Positions 39,001 through 54,000 of a stretch of 64,000 bases of DNA are shown here, in pieces. The notes below the pieces were generated by a model. That model saw only the letters and a program-made list of their open reading frames with translations, made no database searches and was not told the DNA's origin. Source of the DNA: Channa striata (taxonomy: Eukaryota > Chordata > Actinopteri > Anabantiformes > Channidae); assembly GCA_033026295.1 (NCBI GenBank), contig CM065175.1, forward strand, positions 14,397,837-14,461,836, read 5' to 3'. A program made the translations under genes and the position numbers. Within the stretch, counting starts at the first letter, position 1; every line of letters starts with the position of its first letter.

Positions 39001-42000
39001 AATGTATCTCCTACGAGTGTAGAGAAAGTATCTGCATGTCACTAAAAATGCCTTCAGCACGCAGCTCTGAACAAGTGAGATGTTTTTATTCTGCAAATTT
39101 GTGCATTTATTACTAATTAAAACACCAGAATGTCGGTAGTAGAGCATGTGACTATAGTGAATTAAAATGGCAGTTCAAATTGTGGTTAATTTTCTAAACT
39201 CCCAAGTTAAAAATTGATTTTAATTCGTAACTCAGATGATAAAGGGCCCACAGGAAGTACTTGATGATATACTGTACACGCACAAGTTGTGAACAGTCAG
39301 TTTTTGTGTTTGTAATGTGCACATCCTTATCACCACGTAATGTGTCCTAAAAATAAATTACATCCTCACTTCTCTTACAGGACAATATCATCTTCAGATT
39401 GAAAATGCCACGCTGGAAGATGACGGCTTCTATGAATGTCAAGCGGGCCAGTCGGAGAGCAGTGCAGCCATTGTTTCCAATACAGCCTGGTTCAACGTGT
39501 TAAGTGAGTATGTCAGTGAAGTTCGTGAAGAAAGGGGACGTGGGGGCTTCTAAACATGTCATTTATGACTGAATAATAAATCCTGAATGTACACTAATAG
39601 GGCACAGAGAGCCTTCTCAGTCCTCTAGTAACTCCTAATCATCATATAAAGAAACGTTAAATATTCATTTCTATTGACAAAGAGGCGTAATTTGCTTAAG
39701 ATAAGGCGGCTGCACTTGAAGCAGAGTTTAAATGAAGTGTGTCCTTGGTACAGTGTACATCAGTGGTTTCCTTCAAGCACAAATCATATTTGAAATATGT
39801 ATGAACCATGAAGAAAGTCACAATTTTTGTAACTTTTCAGACAGTATTTATTTCTTTAACAAGCACTATGCCATCACCACATGTTCCAGTAGGAGCATGG
39901 CTTTACACAGCAGCTGCACATTATAAAGTATCCGTACAGCCTGGATTCCCTGGCAAGCCTCAGGGTGATCCATGTCTCTCCCTTGCACAGGAATACATTA
40001 TAACAGGAGTGATTGAAAAGTTCCTACTCAGGCAGCTGGAATGGATGTAATTGTGCAACTACATAGAGCACCTGTTGTCACTCTATAACAACCGGCATCT
40101 CTCTCTCCCTGTCCTCCTTGCTTGTGGGAGCAAGGCCATATGTGGCAAGGAAAGGACTCTAAAAGAACCTTTCTTCTGCAGGCGCAGTTCATTTACTTAC
40201 ACCCCCTCCCCATTCTCTCCTCTGCACAATTTCCTCCTCTCTCCCTCGCTTTCAGCCTTTCCCTTTGGTGCAGACGTCTTTTTTTTTTTTTTTTTTTTTT
40301 GGGGGTTGCCGTGGTAATTCTAGTGGCCTCACACTTCCCTGGGAAGAAAGCAGGTTTTTCTGACATCAATGACATCAGTGAGCCAGTAGGAGGGATAGGA
40401 AGAGACAGAGACCCCAGACTCTTTTCAATCACTGTGCCCTATTCTACACTGCAGCAGTCTTATGTCCTACAGCAGGTCTACACCTGGGGCCACAGCAGGC
40501 TTCACTCCCACATTTATTAACTGGGAAATGCCTATTGCACATTCCCAAATACACAAAGTCCACACATTTGCCTTTGGCTTTGTCAAAAAGTTCAGAATGC
40601 GTGGGAATTATTTTTGGACGGTGTAAGCGTTTGCTGGTAGACGCATTGACCATTCGCGGAGCCGACTGCTACCCCGTGACATGCTCGGGCCTCTCCACAC
40701 ACTTCCGCTGTTGTTTTTGTTCATCATGGTGGGAATATTTTCCAGCTGGACCATTGCAGCTGTACTGTTTACAAAGAGCAAGGAGTTAAGTTACTGACGT
40801 AAAAAAAAAACACTGCTGCCTTGATCTTAAAAGGTCATTTGTTCCATCCCACCAGCTCAACTGATTCAAAATACGTGACTAATCTGGGGCTTGATAATGA
40901 GCTGATGAATTCAATCTCCTGTTAGTGCTGAAGTGGGACTGGAAGCTGTGCATGCTTTTGAAGCCCCTGTCTCTGATGAGTTTCCAACAGACTTCTCCAT
41001 CACTGAACTACAGCTCCCAAGGCCCCACACCCCTGGCCAGTCAACCATGGCCATATCCCATCAAGCCCTGTATCAAATCAAAACGCTATAAACTCTTTAT
41101 GAGTAGATGCAGTGGGGGAGAGGGGAGGAATGTGAAATCAAAACAAAGATTGCTGGTCATATAATTGGATTTTTGGGTCAGGGGGAGTGGTATCTTGTCT
41201 GGCTAATTCAAGATGGATCAACACAGGCAGTAAATAGCAGGGATGGAGGCAAATTTGTCAATAAGCTCTATCCACGAGCTTACAAAGAGATGTTTTTAAG
41301 ACATTTCCATTGGTGCGACATAACTCCTGTGTGTTTTTGCCTTCCTGCAGAGCTTAGATAGGGGATTACTGCAATAGGCAGATCAAGTGGCAGTGAGTAA
41401 TCCATGACAATAACAACCTCTACCCCCTCTGCTGAAACCCCCCTCCTGGGCTAAAACTTACCCCGCACTGTACCCATCACATACCTGACACATCCTGTGT
41501 CTTGGTTTTTATACCATTAGCCTTAGCGTTTAATCCTGTTAATGAACAACTCTCTCCCTCACCGTGTTGCATGCTTGTACAGATGCCTCCTGCAAACGTT
41601 CAAAACACTTATTTGATGTGTTCTGGTTTTAGACTGTGTTACTCATTCTGTTGCCATAGTTGGGCCTTACAGTCTGTGTGTGTGTGTGTGTATTTGTGTG
41701 TGTGTTGGTGTGTGTGTAGGAGAAAGAGAGAGAGAGAGAGAGAGCCCATGTGGGTAAGCTTATTATCAGTGTTGGTTGGAGGTTAGAGGACATTTTAGGA
41801 ACCAGGGCTATGGTGAGGTTTTTGCGGTAGCTAATGAGTTTAGCAGTTGAAGAGTATATAATGAGCCTTCATTTTATGATTCCCTGTTATGAATAATGGA
41901 ACAACTTATAAATGGGGGCACAAGTAGAAAGTAGTGGCTTTATTCATCTTCGTTCAAGAAAAGTTCTGACAGTTACCCAAGATATAACCCCATCAAAGGA

Positions 42001-45000
42001 TGATGTGTTATACGCTGGTGTGACGGTGTGTATATTACAACGGCAGACTAATGTTGCAGTGTCACGGTCTTTACAATTAGCGGGAGAAGTTCTGCTAAGA
42101 AGGAAAATGAGACGAAAGGTTGGCTCTTGAATCATTATGGTAATTTTACAATTAAGTGGGTTCAGAATTAACATGTGTGTGTGAAATATTGTCTATGAAT
42201 GGTCATTTGGGAGATTGATGCTGACACATTAGAACTTACCGGTTCCGAACCTAAAACAAAAGGTATGAGAGACATGAGGAATGGCACAGAGAGAAGTTGT
42301 GTGGGGGTGGGTGGGGGGTGGAGGGTTGTACGGTGGGAGGGTCTTATTTCTGTCCTAGACACCTGCTCCACTTCTCCCTCAAGAGAGGACACACGGGGGG
42401 AATGGGGGGACAGAGAGAAAGGGAAGGCTGAAAAAAGAGCAGTGTTTCCGAGACTTGCCAGAGATCACACACCTGAGACCTACACGGTGTATGTGAGTGT
42501 GAATTAGAGAGTGCATGTGTTTTCATGCACACGAGTAAAAAAAAAAAAAAAATCAAAAGCACACGTCTGTCTACATGCATATGTGCATGCATGTGTGGTT
42601 TCAGCCAATTGATCATTGTCTTTCAAATATAAAACAGATGAGATGTCTGGTGTTAAGAAGCCTGATCTTCTGGTCTCTATTATTTTCTTAATTCAGCATA
42701 ATAAGCTTTTTAAAGACTGCTTTATCCTCTGGGCCTTTTCCAATATTTTCCAGAGAATCAGCTTGGTATCACATGTTAGGCTGTGCACACACTGGCGCCT
42801 GTTTTTAGAATGAAGTGAGATGAATGTAGCTTGTCTGAACATTCACTCGTCTGTGTCAATGTATTTGTGCGTGCAAATCTGCATGCACCATAGGCTTGAG
42901 TTTATCTTTCTGTGTTTGTGTGCCAATGAGGAAAAAGTGTGTGCATTTGTATGTGAATGAGAGAGAACGATAGGTGGAAAGAGCTGCTTATGCATACTGA
43001 TGTGTGTCTGCTAATCTGCTTCTTATCTGCCTTATCCATCCATCCAACTGTATTTGTCTAATGAATCGAATTTTGCGGCTCACTGTTTCTGAGTGGCAGA
43101 AGCGAGTCTTTGGTTGCCTGTCTAGTCTGTGTTCCTGTATGTACCTTAATAAAAGAGATACAGCTAGACTGCAGAAACGCATGGGTTGTCATATTCGTAC
43201 AAATGTGTGTACGTGGCTCATCAAGTTCATCCTGACTGGGCCGGCCGGGTCACGTGGTTTGCCTGAATAGATGTGATGGATGGAGGGCTGTAATTCCCAG
43301 TCCAAGTTGAAACACACCTTCCCCTGCACTTCTGCAGTTTAACTGCGGTGGTCAAGAAGGATGGCGCGGGGAGAGGGAGGTGGGCTCGTGTTGCTCGGGA
43401 GGAATGATGGAGTGAATGAGAGATAAGAGGAATGGGCCAGCAATAGCGAGGCAAGAAAAAATTACATACCTGCCTGCCTCATTTGCGAACATATCATTAT
43501 TCTTATTTTAGAATTTGTTAGGCGGCTAGACACTCCTTGAGCACAACAAGTGACGCTTCTATGTGAATCATGCGGGTCTGAGTAGATTGAGAGTGCGGGG
43601 TCTGTCAATAGATGCATGGCAGAGTCATCTTCTCGGGGAAGAGGGAGGTGAAAACAAACAAATGCATCTCATTATTGCTGTGTGCGCCACTGCAGCTCTG
43701 GGTAACCCATCACAGTCCACACAGATTCAATTGCTTCTTTTAAATCAGTTTGAAGCTGCAGCCACATCTCATCTGTCTCAATAGCAGACTGGAGCCAATG
43801 GGCGACTGTGCACACAGCAACAGCTCCTCTTAGTGGCCAGGAATTGATTTTGTGTGCCAAAGGAAGGAGGGGAGAGGTGGAGAGGAGCTGGGTGACCGGC
43901 TGGTTTGGTTGCTTGTAGTCCAGCCGCTTACCTACACATTAGCAATGGATTCATCTCCGAATTCAGCAGCAGCTATCTCCCCGCCCGTGCCCTCGCTCTT
44001 TGCAGACTCTCTTACGCTCACTTTTCATTCTTGCCATATCTTTTCACTTCTCTGCCAGACTCTTTCATGTCTCCCTCACGCATGTGTATCCTTCCTGTAC
44101 TCTCCATCTCCCAGTTCTGTCTCTAAATTCAGCCAGACTTCGCAGTTGATCTGTGATAAAAGAAAAAACAACCGTAACAGTAACCACAGCTTCTAATTCT
44201 ACAGGCTCAGCCACTCTCTAAAAGGCGGCACAATAGATAATCAGGTTTCTGTTGTGTGTGCATGATTGTACTGATAGTTGGTTGAGAATGGCTCATAGAT
44301 CTGCAGAAATCTCTTTGATGATTACTTGGTGACAGATTTTCCAATTTACTGCCAAACAAATTTGGTCCCTTGTGTTAAAAGCTGTTTTTTTTTTCCTTTT
44401 TCCTGGAGTTCCTATTTATGGTCAGCTAAAGGGATTGTAGTGTAGAACAGTGGAGAAGTGAAGACTGCTTTGATCAGCCCAGAAAGCACATATTTAGCTT
44501 GGGGCTGATCTGAGAAGAGAAGTGTTTGGTGTTTGCTATGATAGATTAGCACGGGATTGGTTTCATCACTATTTCATCTCTGTATTCTCTATCTGTCCAC
44601 TTTTTGTAATCCAACTCAACAGCAACAACAAGCCACACTGTAGTAAATCACTCAAAAGCTGACAGCGTGACATTTCAGACACTCCCAAATGTTACAAGCG
44701 CTTATTATCATATCATTGCATAAGCTAATCTCTATCTGTGACAGCACCAACTTCCACTAACCTCAAATTACTCTGATGAAGATTAACTTACAGAAGGGAT
44801 AAATATAAATCTAGAGATGTAATTTCTCTCATACAGTTCCTCCATCCAAGCCATACTTTGAGGTGGACGTGGCAACGCCTTGGGTGGAGGGCAATACATA
44901 TGCCGTCGTCTGTGTTGCCCCTGATGCAAAGCCTGCGGCCAAAATCTCACTTTATAAAGGTGAGTCAACCGTTGAAATGGACTAAGTGTGTCGGGCTGCT

Positions 45001-48000
45001 GCCCTGTGCCCCAGCCTGATATTTTACAGATCTCTCATCATGTTTCAACTTGAATACTTAAACAAAAACAGGATAACAGGATAAAATGCAGGTTCACTAA
45101 AGATTTGTTATTTCATAGTCTTCGCATTGCGGAGTTGAAAAGAGCAGACTCTGCGTGGGAGGAAATTGCCTGAACATTTGAATTTCCAATTTCCACTGAC
45201 TTTACAATTGCACGTACAGTGGCTGTATAACAAGTTCCATATTTTTTACATAAACAACTGCAATCTTTCCATTTTCCGTTTTTACCTTTTGCTCTTCCAT
45301 TACAACTAATATACCACATATTCCTGAAACAGAAAGAGAAATTTGTCTACAGGTGTCGTGCTGCGCATCTAAGACACTGCTGATATTGTACATTTAAAAA
45401 CTGATTTGACATAAATGTAAACACACACAGAGATGTATGTTGTATTCATATTCCAGTTTTGCACACACGTGAGAATCACACCGCCGTTTCGGTTTCACAT
45501 GAACAAATTTACACAGTACTCGCCCCTTTTTGTTTGCCTTTCCCCCATTGTGTCTTTTAGATGGAGTCGAGCTGACAGGTGCACAGTCTTACACCACGTC
45601 TGGCTCAAAGGATAAGCTCCTGAACATGCATGCCGAAGTAACGTATGTGTTCGTTCGCCTGCCAGACTCATTCTCCTCACCAACCTGCTCAATCTCTTCA
45701 AGTCTGTCTTTGTTTCTTGTTTCCCTTGTTTTCGCTCCGCTCTTATTTTCTCCTTCTGTCTTAGTGAGTACAATGATTTTCTGCGCACAGCGAACTGTTA
45801 CTTGGCACTGTGCGATTGAATTAGCTTCTGTCAAATGCACAAAATTACATTCCAGCAGCGAGGCAGATCCGATCCTCGCTGGTTTGCCAGGTGCCTATAC
45901 ATTAAACAAGGCCATAGATTACTTTAATCCAGCTTGTCTCCTCTGTGTCAAAGATAATAACCTCTTGTCATATTCTGAGATAACATTGGTGCTGAGGAGC
46001 TGCACTGTTGTTCAGCTCTGCTGCAGAACCGCCAAGGTCTTAAGCAATATTGATGCTCCTTCCTCATATTCACACAGAGCGTACACAACAGGCGGCCATG
46101 TGTGATTGTTACGGTTGACATTGTACTGTAATTTGATATACAAGACCTAAACTGGAAAAAGTAAACTAGACTCAGAACAAATCCACTGCATTGCAGGGAC
46201 TAGTGGATCTTTGCATCTATGTCACAAATTGCATTTTTTAATTCACTGTCACATGGCTCTTGTAAGTATCCAGACACAGGGTGGTAAATAATTGAGGTAT
46301 AAGCATATTTACACACATAGATCTGCATGGCTGTCTATGGTTGACAGTTTAGCTACAGAAACCACTTGGGTATTTACTTTATTATATTGATAAGTATTAA
46401 TAAGTATTTCTGCATTGATTTGTCCACAACCTGCGTTTTAGTGGGTAAGGCTCTACTCTTTACTCCATTACATTCATCTGGCAGTTTGACATACTTTATT
46501 CATTGCTGAAAACATTTTGTTAAATGCCATTTAAACATGGGTTAGTAAGAGATTTCTACATATACGCTTGCAGCAGTAGCAGCATTTGCAATGGGTATGT
46601 ATTTACATCAATATAATTTTAATTTTACGTAAGTACAGAATGTGATAATTTCTCCCATCCCTAGACTAGGATTTGCCTTTGTGTGATGTTTTGAGCTTTA
46701 GCATTTTGTACGAGTCTTTTATCCTTCTCAATTCTTGTCTTTCTGCTACCTCTCAAAGAGTCACTGCTTTAAGCTCTGACAACGGGAGGCAGCTGACATG
46801 TCGAGCCAAGAACTCCGCTCTCACCCGGCCTGTGGAGACCACAATGACCATGAACGTGTACTGTGAGTGTCTCAACCTGTCTGTAAACTGACAATCAACA
46901 CCCCCTCTTTTTCAAAAAAACACACACTGGCATACACACACAAGCGCACAGGAACCCGAGCCTCAGAGTAGCCCAGGGGTGGCCTGCATTGTGCACTCAG
47001 TCTGTGTTAGTGGTCAGAAGAGGAACATTCAACCTGAAGGCAAACTCACACCTACTTCAAGACAACCTGAGTGTGACCCTGGTGGGCTGAGATTGACATG
47101 ACCAAAGCAAGAGGTTTTCCACAACAGTGGCTAACAGTGTAAAATCGTACACCAAACCAGCAATCACATTTGAATTTCTTTAATTTAGATTTAATGCTAC
47201 ACAGAGTAATTTTAGAATTACTTTCACTATGCGTCTCCCTAATGCCTCAACACATAAACCAATTATTACATCAACTGTGATGGATTATATCAGCAAGGCC
47301 TCAATGCCAGCTTTCAACACTATTATATTAGCTAATATGGGAATTTAAGGCCACCACAGTTAATGATAATGAATCCTACAAAACTTGCCCAACAACTTTT
47401 GTGCTCATCAGCTCAAATTAAATTTAGAATCCACTGAGGCAAGAGGGAAGGCAGTTTCTATTGTTTCTTCTTTCATGTTATTACCACAAACTGCGTGACA
47501 TGGTATAATACATTTGTTATTGCCGCACTCTGAGGTGGTATGACACACATGCTGTCTTTGTCTCTCATTGCATTTGGCGTTGCTTTCTGCTCTTATTTGG
47601 CAAAGGCAACACTGAAAGCCATTGTTGTTGAATGCACAAACAGTCGCTGTTTACTACAGTAGGTTTTGTATTTTCTGCCGTGTTGATCAGTTGGAGTAAT
47701 TGATTGTCTAGTTTACCCACCTGCTTCTCCCAGGCCTAAATCATGTTGTTGATTAAAGTGGAACACGGCTGCTGACACCTTCAGCAAGCAGCGCTTCCTT
47801 CAGCACTGCTGCCATATTATCCACCGGCTGACTAGACACCTTAATGTTGTCTCTATCTATACTCCTCCACATTAGACGCAACTGCTGCTGTTTTAACAAT
47901 CACCAGCAGCTATGAGCTCTCCTCCCCTTGCTCTCTATCTTCCTCCTCTGTATTAAAGAACAGGGGCTAAGTGTTCATGTTGCAGAATTTGGGACCACCA

Positions 48001-51000
48001 TTGCAGTCTTGCTCAGCACGCCAGCCCATCAAAGCCAGCTCGGTGGCCATTTTCATCCAGCCAGATTGTTAGCAAGGTGGCAATTTGTCACGCTGGCCCA
48101 GGGTCTGCAGCTTGCTCTGTGAAACTGATTGCAGCAATAACAAAGGCCCGTCCTCCTCTAATTTATTTTACTGCGTATATTTTATTCAAGGAGGCTGTAA
48201 TTTATTCATATTTCACGTTGGCTTATTACTGTTTGAACATCTGTTATTTTGCTTTATGGACTGGATCCAGCTCACTGCTCTCTTAATACTTAATGCTTTC
48301 ATCAGATCTGGACCTCTTATCCCACAGACCCAATGAATGTGCCCAAATTATTGGCCTTGTTTCAAGAAGTATGGATGCATCCTGTTCAGTTCGCAACAGT
48401 GTTCTCATCACAGTGCTTTTTTTATGATGGTCACTCCTTGCCCCCTTTTTTTTTCATGCCTTTTGTTTGTAGTCCCACCTCAGCCTCCAGTTATTCTGGG
48501 TCCGGAGAGAGAAGAAGTCAAATCAGGAAGAACACTCACATTAGAGTGTGTGTCTCATGGTGGAAACCCCCTCGCCACTCTCCACTGGACCAAGGTACTG
48601 TACGCCTCCTGAACCATCTGGTGAGGAGCCTTTGCCACACACTGTCACGCTGGTGAAATGATCCATTTTAGCTCAAGCTTAGTTTTAGGATTCCCAGTGT
48701 CTTTATGCCATTGTCAATAACTACAATGTTTCTTTAACTGTGTCTTTTTGAATTTTATGCAATCAACTGTGTATCAGAATGGAGATATTTTGTCCACAAC
48801 CTGGGAAGAGGACAGCGTGGTACAGAAGTCGAGCAGCGTGCTCAACCTAAGGATCACCCCTGCTGACAACCACGCAGTTCTGTGTTGTGAAAGCGTGAAT
48901 GTGCTGTCCCCATTGCCTCGGTCCGTCAGCCGGAAAATCACTGTGCTCTGTGAGTGAAAATAATGCTTAATATAGTGCACAGTGTCAAAGACACACATTC
49001 ACACGCGCACATGCTTACACACACAAACCCCTGGCACGACTCGCAGCAATGGATTATTAAGGATGTGGACAGAGGAATATAATAAGATTCTTACCTCCAA
49101 AAACAATTCTTTTGCTGTCACAGCATAAATTCTAATGCTAATAGCATTAATGAAACTAATGGTTATTATTGCTGTAGCCCATAATTCCGACTGCCTCCAG
49201 ATTAGTATCCCTGCATGCTCCTTCATAGCTGCTACACTAATTTAGCTGAATTGCTTCATTGCACAATCCTGAGGCAGTAAAGCATACATTTTGTGCAACA
49301 GTAATGCACGGGCTTAATAGATTATACTTTTGTCTCTAAATATAAAATGTTTGTTTCAGCAACAATTAAACAAATCCAGAGTTAATATTCAACAGCATTG
49401 GCGCACAGAGTCTAACAATAGCCTGATTTCCACTACAGAGCCAGACAATGTTAGTCAGAGCTTTAACTGCTGTGTGATCAATGGACCTATTTCATTTCAA
49501 TCTAATTAGAATTAGAATCCATCTGTACAGAAACACCTAGAGTAACTCATACTACGTAAAGGTAGCTGAAGTTATAGCAGTGCTCCTCCTTTTAACACCA
49601 AGCCCCCATCAGGCCCTGGTGCCATGCCTCCCAGTGATCCATTCATGGATATTGAAAATGAGCTGCTGACTGCGCTCTAGGCGCTGGCAGAAGCTGGAGG
49701 GCACAGAAAAAGCCTCGCTGGCGTTATGAATATGCCTCTTTTACCTCACGGCATCTATGTAAACAGACTTTGTGAATGCGATATATACGAATGCATCACA
49801 TTCTGTGTGTCGTGTGGGACAGACACGAATATGTATAGGATTTACATACATGACCCCTCCCTCCACGTGTCTGCCAGCTCCATCCCAGTCCTTTGTATTC
49901 CCCTAAAGGCTTTTTGCAGCTGTATCACTTTGCCTGCAGCCATTGTACCCTGTCTCCCCCTGTGGTTAAAATGAAGCAGACTTTAGAAACCACATTGAAA
50001 ACCTCCTGAGAAAACAAGTTGCCACTCAAAGTGATTTTCCCTCTCACCCTTTATTCAACTCTATGTTTCACATCCAAAAATAGTTGTGCTGCTACTGTGA
50101 TCAGAATAGGTAGCTGTTCATGGAATGATATTTTTACTGACGTGTCTTTGTGTGTTTGCCTTTGTGCGCGTGCGCGTGCACATATACATCAGTCGAGCCC
50201 GAAAAGGTGATAATGTTGGGCGCAACGACGGCCATTGAAGGAGAGGAGTTGAATCTCAGCTGCTTTGCCAGTTCCAGTAATCCTCCTGTCCAGATTCGTT
50301 GGTGGCTGGGCTACAAGGAGCTCAACACCACTGTTGTCACTATGGAAGAGGTGAGACTAAGCCAAGCACGCAAGCACGCAGATTCCACAAACCTGAAATC
50401 TGTCCATCCGAGCAAATAGATGAATAAACAACAACGCTGGCGAGAGACAGTGTACACAGTGGTTTTAATTGGTGCTCATGCTGGTCAGAATAAAAAGAAT
50501 ACTGAAAATTTATTTGTTTTTTGTTTCATTGTTGTGAACACATGGCAAAAAGCATGAAAAATAATTTGCGGAGGCATTGCCCTCCAGTCAATCTTCCCTT
50601 TAGGGCACCAACAAAATCTATTAAAATGCCTCCCACTGAATTAAAAGAATCCTTAATATGAAATTTGACCTCATGTGAACCTTTATAGATGAAAGAAAGC
50701 GGTATGACCATGAGCAATCTCTGAATAGGCCTGCTTCAGCTTTGCAAATAAATCAGCAGCCGATTGCAAAAGGAGTATTCTGCTGTTCTTCTCCTCTTTT
50801 GTGTATGTTAATAAGATCAAAGTGAATAAAAGCTGACACAGAAGATGAGCATTATTAAACAAGCTCTTTATTCATCTGGCAGCAGCATTTTTATTTGATC
50901 TTACACAAGGCACTCAGTGTGCTGTGTGTGAGCCTTAATGCATCTGAAACAGTGTGAGGTTAATGAAGACTGACGCTCCTGTCCAGTGTCTTTGTTAGTC

Positions 51001-54000
51001 TTTCTGACTGTGGCTTTTACAGTAATCATCACAATAATAGCTTTAATAACCAGATGTGCTGCATAGGCATGACCACTATCGGGCAGGTGCAAAATGATGC
51101 TTTGCTCAATTTATGACCATGTGCAAAGCAGGAGAATCAGATGAATATGCTTATTTATCACAGACCATGCACAACATCAGTTATTACAGCAGCTAATTTG
51201 CCATCTGTATTCACCCAGACAAACCAGTGTGTGTTGTTTTTTACCCGTGACTGTCTCTCTCTCCAAAGACTCACAAGGCCAGAGACAAGCACTGTATGTC
51301 CCCTGACTTAACTGTCGTGTGCTTTGTGTCTGCAGGGAGACAATGGTGGGATGACAACCATGTCCAACATGACCCACACGGTCTCCAGGGAGGAAGACGG
51401 GCTCAAACTCACCTGTGAGGCTTTCAACAAGGGCACACACTTCTCCAAGACCCAAACGGACAAACTCAGTGTCCACTGTGAGTGAGCTGCAGTTTTAATG
51501 AAAATAATAACAAAGAGAATGACATTTTATTTTGGTGCAGGAACATGGTTCAGGAGGGGCCAGGCGTAGTCACAACAGTGAATGCAAGCATACTGTAGTT
51601 TATGACAACACATATTGAAACTAAGCAAGCTACTGAGTGGCCACTTTAATAGGAACACCTTGCTTATACCAGGTTGGACCCCCTTTTGGCTTCCGAATGG
51701 CCTTGAGTTTTTTGTGGTATAAATTTAACAAGGTGCTGGAAACATTCATTAGAAATTTTAGTCCATATTGACGCATATTGATGTGGGACCATCATGCAGT
51801 TGCTGCAGATGTGTTGCAGCATGTCCATGATGCAAATCTGCTTTTCCACCAAATGTCAAAGGTTGCTCTACTGGATTGAGATCTCGTGACTGTGCAGGTC
51901 GTTTGAGTGACCTCAGTTTAATGTTCAGGAAACCATCCGTCAGAACATGAATACACTGTGGTCATAAACGAATGGACATGTCAGCAACAGTACTGAAGTA
52001 GACTGTGGAATTTAAACAATGCTCAACTGGTACAGAGGGGCCCAAAGATCAAACCCCCAACACTAACAATGGAAGAATTGTACTTGATAAAGTGACCAGT
52101 AAATGTATTTTCCAGGCCCGCTTTGTCATATTTGAGATAGATGACATCTGTGCAAATTGGAATTTTTCAGTCTTACTGGAAAGGACTACAGGGGTTATCA
52201 AAGCCTAGTCTGCTGAACATAAATTGTAACCAATTGTAACATTTCCATTTCCAATCCACAAATTGTTCATCTTTTTACAACAGACCCCCCTCAAAAGGTA
52301 TGGCTCGATGCTCCTCCTCGGGATGTCCCTCTTCATGCTGGGACCAAAGTCCGTCTCACCTGCTTCTCCACAGGAGGAAATCCTACTGGCACCCTGACCT
52401 GGTTTAAGGTGAGTTATGTGCACATATGTCTGTATGTTTGCTGTACATGGCCTTCTGTGTTTAATAATTCTCCTTCCTGATTTAGAATGGAAGAGCAGTG
52501 CCCGATGCCCTGAGGCAGACGTCCTTTGATCGGGGTGTGGCTCGAGAACTCGTCCTGTCCCTGACAGCAAGTGACAACATGGCCGTCTATCGCTGTAATG
52601 CCACAAATGAGGCAAAGAAGACCATCTCTGCCTACACTAAGCTTAAGGTTTACTGTGAGTTAGACTAGTGCTCCTAAACATATAATAAAAGCAGGCTGAC
52701 CTTTATTCTTGTTCAATTCAACCAAGAGAGAAGCACAAAAGCAGACAAATGAGTTTGATATAAGTACATTCATACAGATTTATAGCTTCATCATTTCATA
52801 CGCTTCCTTTTCTGTGAGTCATGATGTGTTTTCCTCTGTACTGCATGGTCGTCCAGTTACAGCAATAAGTATGAAGATCACAACCACACAGAAAGAGCTT
52901 CGTCGGGGCCAGGAGGTAACTCTCGAGTGCCAGTCTGGAAGTAGTAACCCCAAGGCCAACATTTCCTGGAGCTTGGGTCAACTCAGGTTTGGCTTAGCAG
53001 TGCGTGGAAAATGTGACAACGGCAAATACGATGCATCTAATTTAGTGTCAGAATTAGTTTGGAGGATTGTTCTATGAAATGTGACAGTGCGCACCGTTGG
53101 TTAGTGAACTTTTACTCAACTGATGTATTTGCTGAATTGGATTTGTGTCCTAGGTTACAGGGAGCAGAGAAGCCACCCAGGAAGGGGCCGTATGGTGGCG
53201 TTTCAGTAAGCAGCTCTCTGTCTCTGAACCTGAGTTCACAGCATCACAACCAGAGGGTCATTTGTCAGGCCCACAGCCCTGTGCTCGCTGAGGGGGTCAA
53301 CACATTCTTCAAACTCAATGTGCTTTGTAAGTACAGTAGAGGATGAATTGTTCCTCCTCAGTGTGTTTGTTTTCTTCCTTCTTGGCAAGTGAACCAAGAG
53401 ATGTGGTTTGCATAAATCTTAAATGATGCATAATTATGATCTATAATGGTGCAGATGTAAGCTTGTTGGTGTACTTTTTTTGCACAGAGGTGCATATATG
53501 TGTGCGTATTTTGTTTACTTGAAACCTTTTGTTGTGATTTGTGGGTCTGTCGAGCTCTGCGGCAGTGTGTCCTAATTGTGCATTTGCTTTGCTGCATGGT
53601 CATGTTTGTCTTTGATGCCATTTCACAGGCAGCAGCCAGCCCCTGCTTCAAAGCTCCGTACTGTGTATGAGCATGAAGGAATGTCACTGTGTGTTTGTGC
53701 AGAGCTGCAGTTGGACAACAGTACTGTCACTCGTTGTTTTAATGCCTGTCTCTCTCCCTCCCGCTTGTCTTACTCCCCCGTTGTATAAGTGTGTGAAGTT
53801 GGTTAGATCTGGAATTATCGGTGGGATGTCAACTTTCTACTGGTTTGACTCTCATTAGTGTCTCTTACAGCTTTTATGCTCAACATGTTTTGTGTGTCTT
53901 TTTGCTCACTCTTGCTGGTTCTTGTCATTCTGTGAGCCCGAGTTTCTGTCCGTGCCTGTGTTCCTGTATTTCTGGTGTGAATCTAACTTACTGCCGCTAT

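Noticed and set aside
45530..46105. Open frame of 191 codons on the + strand
   Set aside because: It is nphs1 exon 5 read through its donor into intron 5; only 45561-45642 matches nephrin.
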